Shown here piece by piece: positions 1 to 9,800 of a stretch of DNA of 64,000 bases (the first letter of the stretch is position 1; every line of letters begins with the position of its first letter). The notes under the pieces are model-generated. The model worked only from the letters and a program-made list of their open reading frames with translations. It did not search any database and was not told the DNA's origin. The stretch is from a virus, in the IMG/VR virus record IMGVR_UViG_3300017964_000010, positions 1 through 64,000 of that record, one strand, 5' to 3'. A program made the translations under genes and the position numbers.

Positions 1-878
1 CCTGTACCCACTCTTGTATCAAAGATTGCATTTGTCGCGCCTGTTTTTGTACAATACAGCCAAGTCTCAAATGTCCAACTACCAGTGCCAAAACCAAATC
101 CTGCATCATTAGGTATTGCAAGGAAATCCCCAGACCCATCAAAATGATTGCTATACCCCCCATGCCTGTACGGACTAAATGTGCCAGCATGAGTATCACC
201 GTTGACTGTAATAGTATGATTACTAGTAGACTCGTCAGTTATGTTATTATTGTCTGAGGTTCCAGTTGCTGTTGCTAGTAAAGTTGTATACCTACTGTTT
301 TCTATAATAGTAATAAATCTCAAGGTAAATGATGAAACTGAAGGTAGAATATTTACTCCATCACTGGCTCTAAAGGTAATCGACCCAGTTAATTCAGCAC
401 CTTCTCCAACTTCTGAAACTGTTTTAGGAGTGATAGTAAAGACACTTGAATCTTGACTGATAGTAGCCATCGAGTCCATAGATCCAGCAGTTACATAAGA
501 ATATGATATGGGAAGACCGTCTGGATCTGAAGCGGCTAATGTAATAATAGTAGCATCCTGTGGGCTATCAGCATCCAACACATAAGATGACAAAGGTTGT
601 CCACCAGAATCCCATGTTGGAGTGGTGTTAATAAGGGCTATATTGTACCAACCCGATCCATTCCAGATGTAAAGTCTATTTGATGATTGTACAAAAGCTT
701 GATCTCCTATTTCGTTACCAGTATTTGGGAGTAAATCTGGTGATGCAAAATCTCCAACAGAAGCTTCATCTACTGCAGATGCAATTGTTGCAGGAGTAAC
801 ACTTGGATTTGATGTTATTTCAGAAAGTATAGGACTTTCTATCATAGATTTTGCTAAAAGTCTTGCTTTACTTGGCAT
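1..878 (-). CDS. LamG-type tail fibre protein, partial (C-terminus outside window)
   Basis: The frame is open from the ATG at 876-878 to the left edge, so about 292 residues are visible and the rest is lost. The first ~250 residues closely match the N-terminal part of the next gene upstream: both have a short connector with GDQAFV and an NRLYIWNG-type strand, then a cadherin-like segment (LDADSPQDAT, ASDPDGLPI), then the start of a laminin-G/concanavalin-like jelly roll (HTITVNGDTHAGTFSPYRHG, FDGSGDFL). LamG folds in phage fibres usually bind glycans, so a receptor-binding role is inferred. A Shine-Dalgarno AGAGGA lies in the end of the upstream gene, 7 bp away, which suggests coupled translation. 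It is clearly a tandem paralogue of its neighbour. Confidence 0.85.
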   Translation of the reverse strand, partial: MPSKARLLAKSMIESPILSEITSNPSVTPATIASAVDEASVGDFASPDLLPNTGNEIGDQAFVQSSNRLYIWNGSGWYNIALINTTPTWDSGGQPLSSYVLDADSPQDATIITLAASDPDGLPISYSYVTAGSMDSMATISQDSSVFTITPKTVSEVGEGAELTGSITFRASDGVNILPSVSSFTLRFITIIENSRYTTLLATATGTSDNNNITDESTSNHTITVNGDTHAGTFSPYRHGGYSNHFDGSGDFLAIPNDAGFGFGTGSWTFETWLYCTKTGATNAIFDTRVGT

Positions 879-885
879 ATCTTTA

Positions 886-3354
886 TTATCCTCTAAATGG
901 TAATGTTGGTGGTGTAAAGCTTGTGACTGCTGGGCTTCCGTATACGTTATATGTGGATATTTTTATATCACTAGCATACCCAGCATAAGGTGTACCGGGT
1001 CCTGATGATCCAAATGAAAAATATACATTATCAGCACTTGGATCAAGTAACCCAGCTGATAAATTACCAGTCATTACACGAGTTCCATTTAAATACAAAG
1101 AACAGCTTGTTGCTCCCGAGTTTGACATAAAACAAACATGTTGCCATGTATTTGCCGCAAGTTTATAACTATTTGAAGTTTCTTGATTAAAAAATTGGGT
1201 ACCACCGTTTCTCACTGTTAATCTTAAATTGTCAGTATTTTCTTGTTGAAATAATATATACGTGATTCCGCTACCAAGAAACCAAACAATTTTATGAGCT
1301 AATCCATTAGCTTGAACATGTGTAGGATTTATCCAGCATTCAATTGTACACGGCGCGGCAAATAAATTTGGAAACCCAGGACCACCAGCATTTTTTGATG
1401 GTATTTTAACATAATAATCGTTGCTAATAGTACTAAAATCTATAGATTTAGTTCCCGCAAAATTAACTGATGTTGTTGTGCCTACAGTCCCAACTGCTTG
1501 CAAAACCGATCTTTGAGACTTATCAATGATGGATGCGTCTGTTCCTTTGAGGTGTAAAGATGTACCAGATGATGATAGTGGAAATGTAGGTGGAGTGAAA
1601 TTGCTAGTATAAATGGCAGTATCTTTGACTATTCGTAAATCGCTGATATAAACTGAACCAGTGTTTTCTCCAATGAAAGCATTCCATCCAATACCAACAT
1701 TACTTGAAATAAAGTTTGTACTATTTGATGCTGACCCTACACTTGTGCCATCAACATAGATACTGATTGTACCACTATTACGAACCCAAGCGACATGATG
1801 CCATTGATTTACATTAATGGTTCCAACACCATTAGGAAATATTTCACCAACAGTGGTATAAAAATAAACGCCTGTTCCCGCTTGAACGGTGATAGTAACA
1901 TATGCTCCGTTTGTGCTGACGGGCCTTGTATCAACAATTTGACTTGCAGTTGTATCATTACAATAAACCCACGCTTCTATAGTAAAATCGTTCGTTCCAA
2001 AATCAGCTATATTAGTATCATTTATTGTTAAATAATCCCCAGTCCCATCAAAATACACAGACCCACCATGATCCGCAACTTCGTATTCATTGTTGTCGTA
2101 AGGGCCAAATGGTCTTGTTGAGGTATTACCGTTTACTGTAATAGCATGATTGTTGGTAGAACCATCTGCTATGTATGGAAGATGGCAGGTGAGTAATGAA
2201 GTATTTGCTATAGCGGTAAGGCGTGCAATTGGTGGAGTAAAGTTGCTAGTATAAACAGCGGTGCCTTTTACTATTCTAAAATCAGAAATATATCCGCCGA
2301 ATATTTCATTATACCCTCTTGTAAATCCAATAGAGAGAGGCTCATCTATCTCAGATACACTTACAGTTTGAGAAAGCACCTGAGTGCCATTTACAAAAAT
2401 TTTAATATTCGTGCCATCATATACCCATGCACAATGGCTCCAAGCATTACTTACTAAAGTAGTGGAACTTTCATAATTTGTTCCATTATAAAAACCAATG
2501 ACACCAGTGCTAATAGCTAAATAACCATGGTAACTTGTAGTGTTGCTGCCACTGACACGCTTTGAAAAAATCGTTCTATATTTACTATAATCAAGCATGG
2601 GAAATACCCAACACTCAATCGTAAAGCTTGTATTTGCTAAGTTTATCGAAGCATCATTTGAAATAGTTAGATAATCCCCATTCCCATCAAAGTAAGTGCT
2701 ATACCCACCATGCCGATAAGGACTAAACGTACCGGCATGAGCATCGCCGTTTACCGTAATTGTATGATTATTAGTGGAAGAATCGGTTATATCATTGTTA
2801 TCTGAAGTATTCGTGACATCAAATAAAGCAATAGTGTGTTTACTGTTTTCAATACTAACTATAAATGTAAGTGTAAAGTTTGATATTTGAGGCAAGATAT
2901 TAACACCATCGCTTGCTCTAAAGGTAATTGATCCAGTGTATGTCCCTTCACCAAGCTGTGCAAGTGTTTTAGGAGTAATCGTAAATACGCTTGAGTCTTG
3001 ATTAATAGTAGCCATTGAATCCATTGATCCACCAGTAACGTAGGTGTAATTTATTGGAAGACCTTCTGGATCTGAAGCAGCTAGTGTAATGGTAGTTGGG
3101 TCTTGTGGGCTATCTGCATCCAATACATAAGAACCAGAAGGTTGTCCACCAGAATCCCATATTGGACTCGTATTAATAAGAGCTATATTGTACCAGCCAG
3201 TGCCGTTCCAGATATAAAGCCTATTTGTATCTTCAACAAAAGCTTGATCTCCAACTTTATTACCAGTATTGGGAAGTGCATTTACATCAGCATAGTCTTC
3301 ATTTTTAGGGGCTTCAGCCAATTCTGATAATAATCTACCTTTTGATTTTGTCAT
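886..3354 (-). CDS. Three-LamG-domain tail fibre/adhesin (822 aa)
   Basis: Virion appendage protein with a modular layout. Residues ~1-60 form a connector. Residues ~65-165 form a cadherin-like beta-sandwich (ASDPEGLPI, FRASDGVNILP). Three laminin-G-like jelly rolls follow at about 175-370, 385-590 and 600-815. Each LamG carries the family pattern: an FDG.GDYL strand, an FTIE.WV strand and a W.H..WV strand followed by an N/D-G-T turn. LamG domains commonly bind carbohydrates, so attachment to host surface glycan is the likely role. No enzyme motif is seen. A late-promoter-like AATAAATA lies about 30 bp upstream, and the next paralogue follows 7 bp downstream. The fold calls are pattern-based; the exact host target is unknown. 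Confidence 0.85.
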   Translation of the reverse strand: MTKSKGRLLSELAEAPKNEDYADVNALPNTGNKVGDQAFVEDTNRLYIWNGTGWYNIALINTSPIWDSGGQPSGSYVLDADSPQDPTTITLAASDPEGLPINYTYVTGGSMDSMATINQDSSVFTITPKTLAQLGEGTYTGSITFRASDGVNILPQISNFTLTFIVSIENSKHTIALFDVTNTSDNNDITDSSTNNHTITVNGDAHAGTFSPYRHGGYSTYFDGNGDYLTISNDASINLANTSFTIECWVFPMLDYSKYRTIFSKRVSGSNTTSYHGYLAISTGVIGFYNGTNYESSTTLVSNAWSHCAWVYDGTNIKIFVNGTQVLSQTVSVSEIDEPLSIGFTRGYNEIFGGYISDFRIVKGTAVYTSNFTPPIARLTAIANTSLLTCHLPYIADGSTNNHAITVNGNTSTRPFGPYDNNEYEVADHGGSVYFDGTGDYLTINDTNIADFGTNDFTIEAWVYCNDTTASQIVDTRPVSTNGAYVTITVQAGTGVYFYTTVGEIFPNGVGTINVNQWHHVAWVRNSGTISIYVDGTSVGSASNSTNFISSNVGIGWNAFIGENTGSVYISDLRIVKDTAIYTSNFTPPTFPLSSSGTSLHLKGTDASIIDKSQRSVLQAVGTVGTTTSVNFAGTKSIDFSTISNDYYVKIPSKNAGGPGFPNLFAAPCTIECWINPTHVQANGLAHKIVWFLGSGITYILFQQENTDNLRLTVRNGGTQFFNQETSNSYKLAANTWQHVCFMSNSGATSCSLYLNGTRVMTGNLSAGLLDPSADNVYFSFGSSGPGTPYAGYASDIKISTYNVYGSPAVTSFTPPTLPFRG

Positions 3355-3382
3355 CTTTATATAACCTTAAATTAGTCTATAC

Positions 3383-3390
3383 TATTTATT
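3383..3390 (-). promoter_or_regulatory. T4-type late promoter (AATAAATA)
   Basis: On the minus strand the octamer reads AATAAATA, one base from the T4 late consensus TATAAATA. It lies 29-36 bp before the LamG fibre start and just after the stop of the upstream gene. T4 late promoters need only this -10 element with gp55, gp33 and the sliding clamp. Confidence 0.5.
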
Positions 3391-3391
3391 A

Positions 3392-6300
3392 TTACTTTTC
3401 TGTTAAAATCCAACCACGGCTTGCGTTATAATAAACTAAACCAAATGAAGCTTCATTTACATCTACGGTTAAATCTGAGTCTGTACCCTGTATCCTATCT
3501 GAAGAAGTTAATATAATATTATTTGTTGCACAGTTTCCGGAGCCATCAATAATTCTAATTTCATTACCAAATGTCGGAGAACTAGGTAAATTAATTGTTA
3601 TAGAATTTGAAGATGTGTCAATTACTAATTTTTTATTTACTGCAGCAGTATATGGTGTAGTATTTACTTCAACATAATCATTAGCTAAAACACTATTTAC
3701 AATACCCGTCACATAATCGGAGTCTGCTCCAGTAATTTTTAATACAGATGAAGTATTTGTTTGTAAAGTATTAATTACAACTTCATCCGCAGCTTCTGTT
3801 GGATCGTTAAAAGTAATAGTATTTGTTGTTGAGTTTACAGTAAAATCTGATGCTAAAACTCTAATACCATTTATAAACACCTGATAATTGTCTGTATCTA
3901 TATTTAATGTTTGTGCATTAATATCAGCACCGGTAAATACCGTTTGTCCAGAATCTGCGGAATAAACATAGTTTTTAAAATATGACTGATTGTGGAAATA
4001 ATTGTTATTAGTAAATTCTTTTATATATGAATTACTATGTGCTGTAATAAGTAATTCGGTTCCGTTTACAACAGGATCAGTAAGAGTAAGAGATGTTCCA
4101 TTTGTTGCAGTATAATCAACACCATCTATAATTACAATACCATTTAAAAATACTTGAAGTTGACCAGAATTATATGATAAAGTATTTCCTACATCATCCG
4201 CGCCTGTAAATATGGTTTGATTAGAATCGGAAGTATATCTAAATGTTGTTGTTGCTGGATCATTAGAAGAAGTAAATGTAGATAAGATATATGCTGAATC
4301 CACAATACCCAATACTTGAGCAGAATCAACAGTTGAAATTCTTGCATTAATATAAGCCGAATCAATAGTATTGATATAATCAAACTGTGGGCTTCTGGCA
4401 AGAATATAAGCTGAGTCAATAAGAGCAACCGTTTCTGCTTCTGTCATTAAAAAACCATCAGCTAAAGCTGAGTCTAAACCTTTTATTTGTCTTTCTCCGA
4501 TATATGCTTCATTTACTATTGATGCAATATAAGCTGAATCCACTGCTCCACTACCAAGGAAAGCAGTAATTGTAATTTCAGAAGAGGACTCTGCAGCATC
4601 GGTAAGTACAATAGAAGATCCGTTAGTTGCGGTATAATCGGTAGAACTCAATAAAATACCATTCATAGAAACTATAATTGCACCAGGATGATAATTAAGT
4701 GTATTACCATTATCATCTGTTCCACTAAAACTCGTCTGATTTAACGACGCTGTATAATTATATACATCTAATCCGGGTAAACTTCTGTAAGTTGATACGT
4801 TTGATAAATTATATGCTTGAATTGTAAGCTCGGATGTTGAAGGAGCAGCTGTATTAAGAACAATAGATGTACCATTAGTTGCTATATAATCATCTGAATC
4901 AGATAATAAAATACCATTTAAATAAACTTGTATATCACCAGACTGATAAGATAAAATTTTACCTTTTATATCAGAACCCGTAAAAGTTGTTTGACCAGAA
5001 TCTGCAGTATAAATAAATGTTGATATACCATCAAGGGCTTTTGAACTTCTTACTCTTTCATTAATATATGCAGCATCTATTAATGCAACTGTATCGTTTG
5101 CAACTATAGTATTAATTACAACTTCGTCTTCAATTATTGCAGCTGTACCAAGAGTAATTGTATTTGTGATAGGATTTGCAGAATAATCTGATCTAAGTAA
5201 TCTAATACCATTTATAAATAATTCATAATTAGAAGAATCAAATGCTAAAGAATTTCCATTTACATCATTACCACTAAATATTGTTTGACCAGAGTCTGCA
5301 ATAAATTTAAAATCTACAAAAGATGCATCAACGGCATTTAAAGAAGAACGTGCAGAAATATAAGCTGAATCAATTATTGCAATTACATCAGCCGAGTCTA
5401 TTGTACCAGTTCCTCCACCAGAATTTGTTGAAGGATTAAAAGTAAATATTCCAGTTGAATTATCATAAGACAAAGAACCGCCGCCTGATGCAGAACCAGT
5501 AGTAACTGATAATCCCGCTCTTGCCTCCGATAAACTAATACCAGAACCACCACCAGACTGTCTAGCTTGAACATAAGCCGAATCAACAGTATTTTGAATA
5601 AGAATAATTGTTGAAGCAGAATCTACTGTACCACCACCGCCGCCACTTATAACAAGATCACCAGACCCTAAAAGTGTATTTCCATTAATTGTTTTAATAT
5701 TGGTTCCAGATACAAGTGTTGATTGAGCATCCGTAATACCATATCCAGAAATTGTGGTAGGTATGCCCGTTAATGAACTAAATGCCCCATCAAACGCATC
5801 CGTAATGCCATAGCCAGCTATTGTTGTTGGCGTACCTGTTAAAGAACTGAAAGCTCCATCAAATGCATCCGTAATACCGTATCCAGCTATTGTTGTTGGC
5901 GTACCTGTTAATGAACTAAATGCCCCGTCAAAATTTACAGAATAATCTGGACCAGAACCACCCATACCACTATGATTAGTGCAATAATAATGTAATCTTG
6001 GTGTTGCAAAAGTAACAGCTATTTCTGTATAAGCACCTGAACTACCAGGTGTTCCAGCAACTGTAACACCTGTTGAATATGTGGCACTTGGACTATTATT
6101 AGCATTAGTTGAAAATCTGAGTGGGTGACCAGAGTTTGATGCATCTGATTGATCGAACCTATATGTTCTGCCGGGTTGCAAATGAAGAACCGGACTAACC
6201 GCCCCACTAAAATAATATTTATTACCAGTTCCATACTCATTAGTACCGCTTGCTACAGTAACTAATACTGTGGTAATAGTTGGCAATTTAGTAGCAATAT

Positions 6301-6847
6301 TATTAGTTACTGTTGTACTAAAGTTAGCATCATCTCCAAGAGCAGCAGCAAGTTCGTTTAAAGTATCAAGTGTCCCAGGGGCTGCATCTACTAATGCATC
6401 AATCTTTAGTTGTGCTCTTGCGTCGGCTCTTGCATCTGTATAATATAAATTAGTACCTTCAGTTAAATCGTTGGTAGATTTTGTTCCTAATCTTGTATCA
6501 AATCTTGCATCTGTATAATATAAATTAGTACCTTCAGTAATATGATCAGTAGTATCTGGTATAGTTAAAACACCAGTAGAATTATCATATGCTTGGGTTC
6601 CTGCAGAACCTAAACTTATAGATGTTCTTATAAGAGGAATAGCTCTAGCCGAATCAATCGAATTTGCTTGTACTATGTCAAGTACACCGGCAGAATCAAA
6701 TCCGGATCCTGCTGCAGGTATTCCTCCAGAAGAATCTATAATTGTAATTATGCTACCGTCGGCTTTAACTGATTTTAATTCACCTCGTACAACAATATCT
6801 TGTCCTACATCTAGGCCATTTTTTACCTTAAAATCTTTATTTGGCAT
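3392..6847 (-). CDS. Repeat-built tail fibre protein (1151 aa)
   Basis: Fibre protein with no enzyme motif. The N-terminus (residues 1-40) is a short beta connector. Then come YYTDAR motifs, three tandem 23-residue repeats (FDGAFSSLTG..., GYGITDA), Gly/Ser linkers, and five ~75-residue beta modules with the pattern QT.F.G.D..G..L, ..NGI.L...DY.ATNG.S and EL.I.A. These modules are separated by DSAYI.AR linkers. The last ~95 residues (IRIIDGSGN, FGLVYYN, GWIL) resemble a common C-terminal tip of marine phage fibres. It lies 18 bp after the giant fibre gene and has a late promoter behind it for the next gene. The fibre role follows from repeat architecture and from its position beyond the baseplate genes. 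The receptor is unknown. Confidence 0.8.
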   Translation of the reverse strand: MPNKDFKVKNGLDVGQDIVVRGELKSVKADGSIITIIDSSGGIPAAGSGFDSAGVLDIVQANSIDSARAIPLIRTSISLGSAGTQAYDNSTGVLTIPDTTDHITEGTNLYYTDARFDTRLGTKSTNDLTEGTNLYYTDARADARAQLKIDALVDAAPGTLDTLNELAAALGDDANFSTTVTNNIATKLPTITTVLVTVASGTNEYGTGNKYYFSGAVSPVLHLQPGRTYRFDQSDASNSGHPLRFSTNANNSPSATYSTGVTVAGTPGSSGAYTEIAVTFATPRLHYYCTNHSGMGGSGPDYSVNFDGAFSSLTGTPTTIAGYGITDAFDGAFSSLTGTPTTIAGYGITDAFDGAFSSLTGIPTTISGYGITDAQSTLVSGTNIKTINGNTLLGSGDLVISGGGGGTVDSASTIILIQNTVDSAYVQARQSGGGSGISLSEARAGLSVTTGSASGGGSLSYDNSTGIFTFNPSTNSGGGTGTIDSADVIAIIDSAYISARSSLNAVDASFVDFKFIADSGQTIFSGNDVNGNSLAFDSSNYELFINGIRLLRSDYSANPITNTITLGTAAIIEDEVVINTIVANDTVALIDAAYINERVRSSKALDGISTFIYTADSGQTTFTGSDIKGKILSYQSGDIQVYLNGILLSDSDDYIATNGTSIVLNTAAPSTSELTIQAYNLSNVSTYRSLPGLDVYNYTASLNQTSFSGTDDNGNTLNYHPGAIIVSMNGILLSSTDYTATNGSSIVLTDAAESSSEITITAFLGSGAVDSAYIASIVNEAYIGERQIKGLDSALADGFLMTEAETVALIDSAYILARSPQFDYINTIDSAYINARISTVDSAQVLGIVDSAYILSTFTSSNDPATTTFRYTSDSNQTIFTGADDVGNTLSYNSGQLQVFLNGIVIIDGVDYTATNGTSLTLTDPVVNGTELLITAHSNSYIKEFTNNNYFHNQSYFKNYVYSADSGQTVFTGADINAQTLNIDTDNYQVFINGIRVLASDFTVNSTTNTITFNDPTEAADEVVINTLQTNTSSVLKITGADSDYVTGIVNSVLANDYVEVNTTPYTAAVNKKLVIDTSSNSITINLPSSPTFGNEIRIIDGSGNCATNNIILTSSDRIQGTDSDLTVDVNEASFGLVYYNASRGWILTEK
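5726..5932 (-). repeat. Three tandem 69-bp repeats inside fibre gene
   Basis: Three consecutive in-frame copies encode a 23-residue unit starting FDGAFSSLTG and ending GYGITDA. The first two peptide copies are identical; the third differs at two residues. In phage fibres this unit typically builds a repeating shaft. Copy number is likely to vary by recombination. Confidence 0.9.
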
Positions 6848-6865
6848 AGTTCACTTTCCCCGTGC

Positions 6866-9800
6866 CTAATTTACTACTGTTTTATTTGATACTACTTTAA
6901 CTGTTCCTGTACCACTTGCCTTTATTAGTTTTAATTGAATTTGACCACCATTTTCTACTACATCAATTATACCAAGATCACTATCATTGGCAAAAGTACT
7001 TACTGTACCGTACTGAGTACTAAATACCTGGGATTTATTATATGTAGCAAGTAGTTTGGTTATCTGAGTATGACCTAAACTACTATCTTCCATATGAACG
7101 GTGTATTCAATTGACTTAAAGTTATTACTATGTATTGTTCTATCAAATATTGTTGCTGTGCTAGCAGTTACTGAAGTGGTGGTAGTTCCTGTTGATCCAG
7201 AAGATCCTGCATCTGCTGCAGCTTTAGTAGTAAAGATAGAAATTTCATCACCAGAATCTCTGGCTTCAAAGAATGTTAGACTAGAACTATCGGTATGAGT
7301 ATAATCAACCCCTTTTGTAAGAGTAATACCATTGGCAGTAACTATTGTAGCGGTTGTTACATCATATGATAGAATACCGCCTTCTATATCCGAACCACTA
7401 AATACGGTTTGACCTGCTATTGCAACAAAACTATACCCAACTAATGATCCTCCTCCGGAGCCGGATCCACTTCCTCCTCCAGATCCAGTAATTGATAAAA
7501 TATAATCTGAATCAATTATACTTGTAATATATGAAGAATCTATTATTGCAAGAACTTGAGCAGAATCAACAGTTGAAATTCTTGCATTAATATAAGCAGA
7601 GTCAATAATATTAATATAATCAAATTGTGGGCTTCTAGCAAGAATATAGGCTGAATCAACCATTGCTTCTACAGCGTCTGAATCAACACCTTGAGGTACC
7701 ACTCTTGCTTGTACATAAGCCGAGTCGATAATACTAATATAATCAAATTGTGGGCTTCTAGCAAGAACATAGGCTGAATCAACTAAAGTTGATACTCTAT
7801 CATCTGTATAATATAAGTTTGATCCTTCAAGAAGATCATCAGTTGTTTTAGTTGCTAATCTTAAATCAAAGTCAGCATTTGCTCTTACTGTAGTATAGTA
7901 TAAATTTGTTAAACCTTCAGTAAGATCATCAGTTGTTTTAGAATTAAAGTCAGAATCAAATCCTAGATATTTACCCGATATGCTTCCGACATTTAGTGCA
8001 GCAAGAGTAAATCCTGTGCCATTTCTATTAATAGTAGCTGTTGGATCACTGTCATCGAGAGCAGCATCATCTAATCCATTGAATATATAATATTCACTAT
8101 TTGTTGCATCTCTAAAGAAACCGGTATGTTCTTTTGTAGTGCCACCATCTGGAGAATAATGCCCAATAAAGCCAATATCTACGGCATCGGATAGTTCATT
8201 ATTTTTTCCAAGATGAATCATTGGATCGTCAATACCCAGAGTTTGAGTATTAAGAATTGTTTGTGTACCATTTACAGTAAGATTGCCTGATACTACAAGA
8301 TCAGAAAATTCTACACTGTCACCATTTAGAATAATTCTATTCCAGGCAGATCCAGTAGAAACATATGGTTTGTTGTCGGTGTTTATTACTGCAAACATAC
8401 CTTTATGACTACTTGCAGTAGGCAGAGAAGAAATGTTTGAATATGAATTTCTATATAAAATCTTATGTGGACCAAAGTCCACATCTCTAATTCCTATTCC
8501 AGTAAGTAATTGAGTATAGGAAGAATCAACAATATTTTTAATATAAGCGGAATCAGCAACACTCTTAATATAATCAGAATCAGCATTAAATCTAATCCAG
8601 GACCGATTAGCTGCAGTTTTAATATAATCTGAATCAGCATTAAATCTAATCCAAGACTGATTAGCTGCAGTTTTAATATAATCTGAATCAGCATTAAATC
8701 TAATCCAAGACCGATTGGCTGCCGTTTTAATATAGTCGGAATCGGCGGCTGTTTTAATGTAATCGGAATCAGCATTAAATCTAATCCAAGACTGATTTGC
8801 TGCCGTTTTAATATAGTCGGAATCGGCTACTAATTTAATATAATCGGAGTCCGCTATTGATTTAACATAATCTGAATCAACTATGTTTTTAAGAAAATCT
8901 GGAGTAATTGCAGTTTTAATATAATCTGAATCAGCGGCTGCTCTTATATAATCTGTATTAATTAACTGTGTTGTTAGATTTGAATCAATTAAAATTTGTC
9001 TATCTCTAACAAAATCAGAATCAAATATACCAAGTATGTCTGCCCCGTTTAGCTGTATTTCTGTAGCATTAAATGTACCGTTTACATCAAAATCTACAGC
9101 TGGAACTGTAGTTCCAATACCAACATTTTTACTGCCGTTATAGTAAATGTAAGCAAAATCTTCAGTAAATACGGTTGTTGGAGAGAAAGGCACTCCATTA
9201 AATTGAAGTTGACCATTATTACTAATATTCAGATTACCTTGAATTTCAGTTGTACCACCAACTTTAAGCATATTACCAAAGCCTGGTATATCGGCTGTTA
9301 CACCAATACCAACACTTGGAGTGCCGCCAGCTGGAGTTGCAGTAAGAGATGATCTTCCTATGATGTCAAATCCAAATGCAACACCGTCGCCCAAAGCCCT
9401 ATCAATCATAACTTGGGCCTCAGCTGAATCCAAGAATAAAGTATCATCTAATCTACTGTTAATATAACCTTCGTCAATTACAGTAAGATAAGTTTGACCT
9501 GCTGTAAAGCCAAACATTTGTTGACGGGCAGTTACATAAGCTGAATCAAAGTATTCTTCTGCACTATCTGGTCCAATAAAGTATTGATTTTCATGATGTT
9601 CAATATAAACATCACCAAGAGAATCTTCACTCGGAATAAGTAAATCACCATTTAGATATAATTTACCAGTATAATTAATACTTCCGTCAACATCTAATTT
9701 ATACTTACTTGAGTTTATTGGCTGTCTACCAATACCAATACCGCCAGATATTGTTGTGTAAAGATCATTTGAAATAGGATCACTATAGAAGAAGAATGGG

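Noticed and set aside
8494-8775. Open frames antisense or shifted within fibre genes
   Set aside because: They are Leu/Ile-rich products of the DSAYI/DSDYI repeat coding in another frame and carry no start signals or family motifs.
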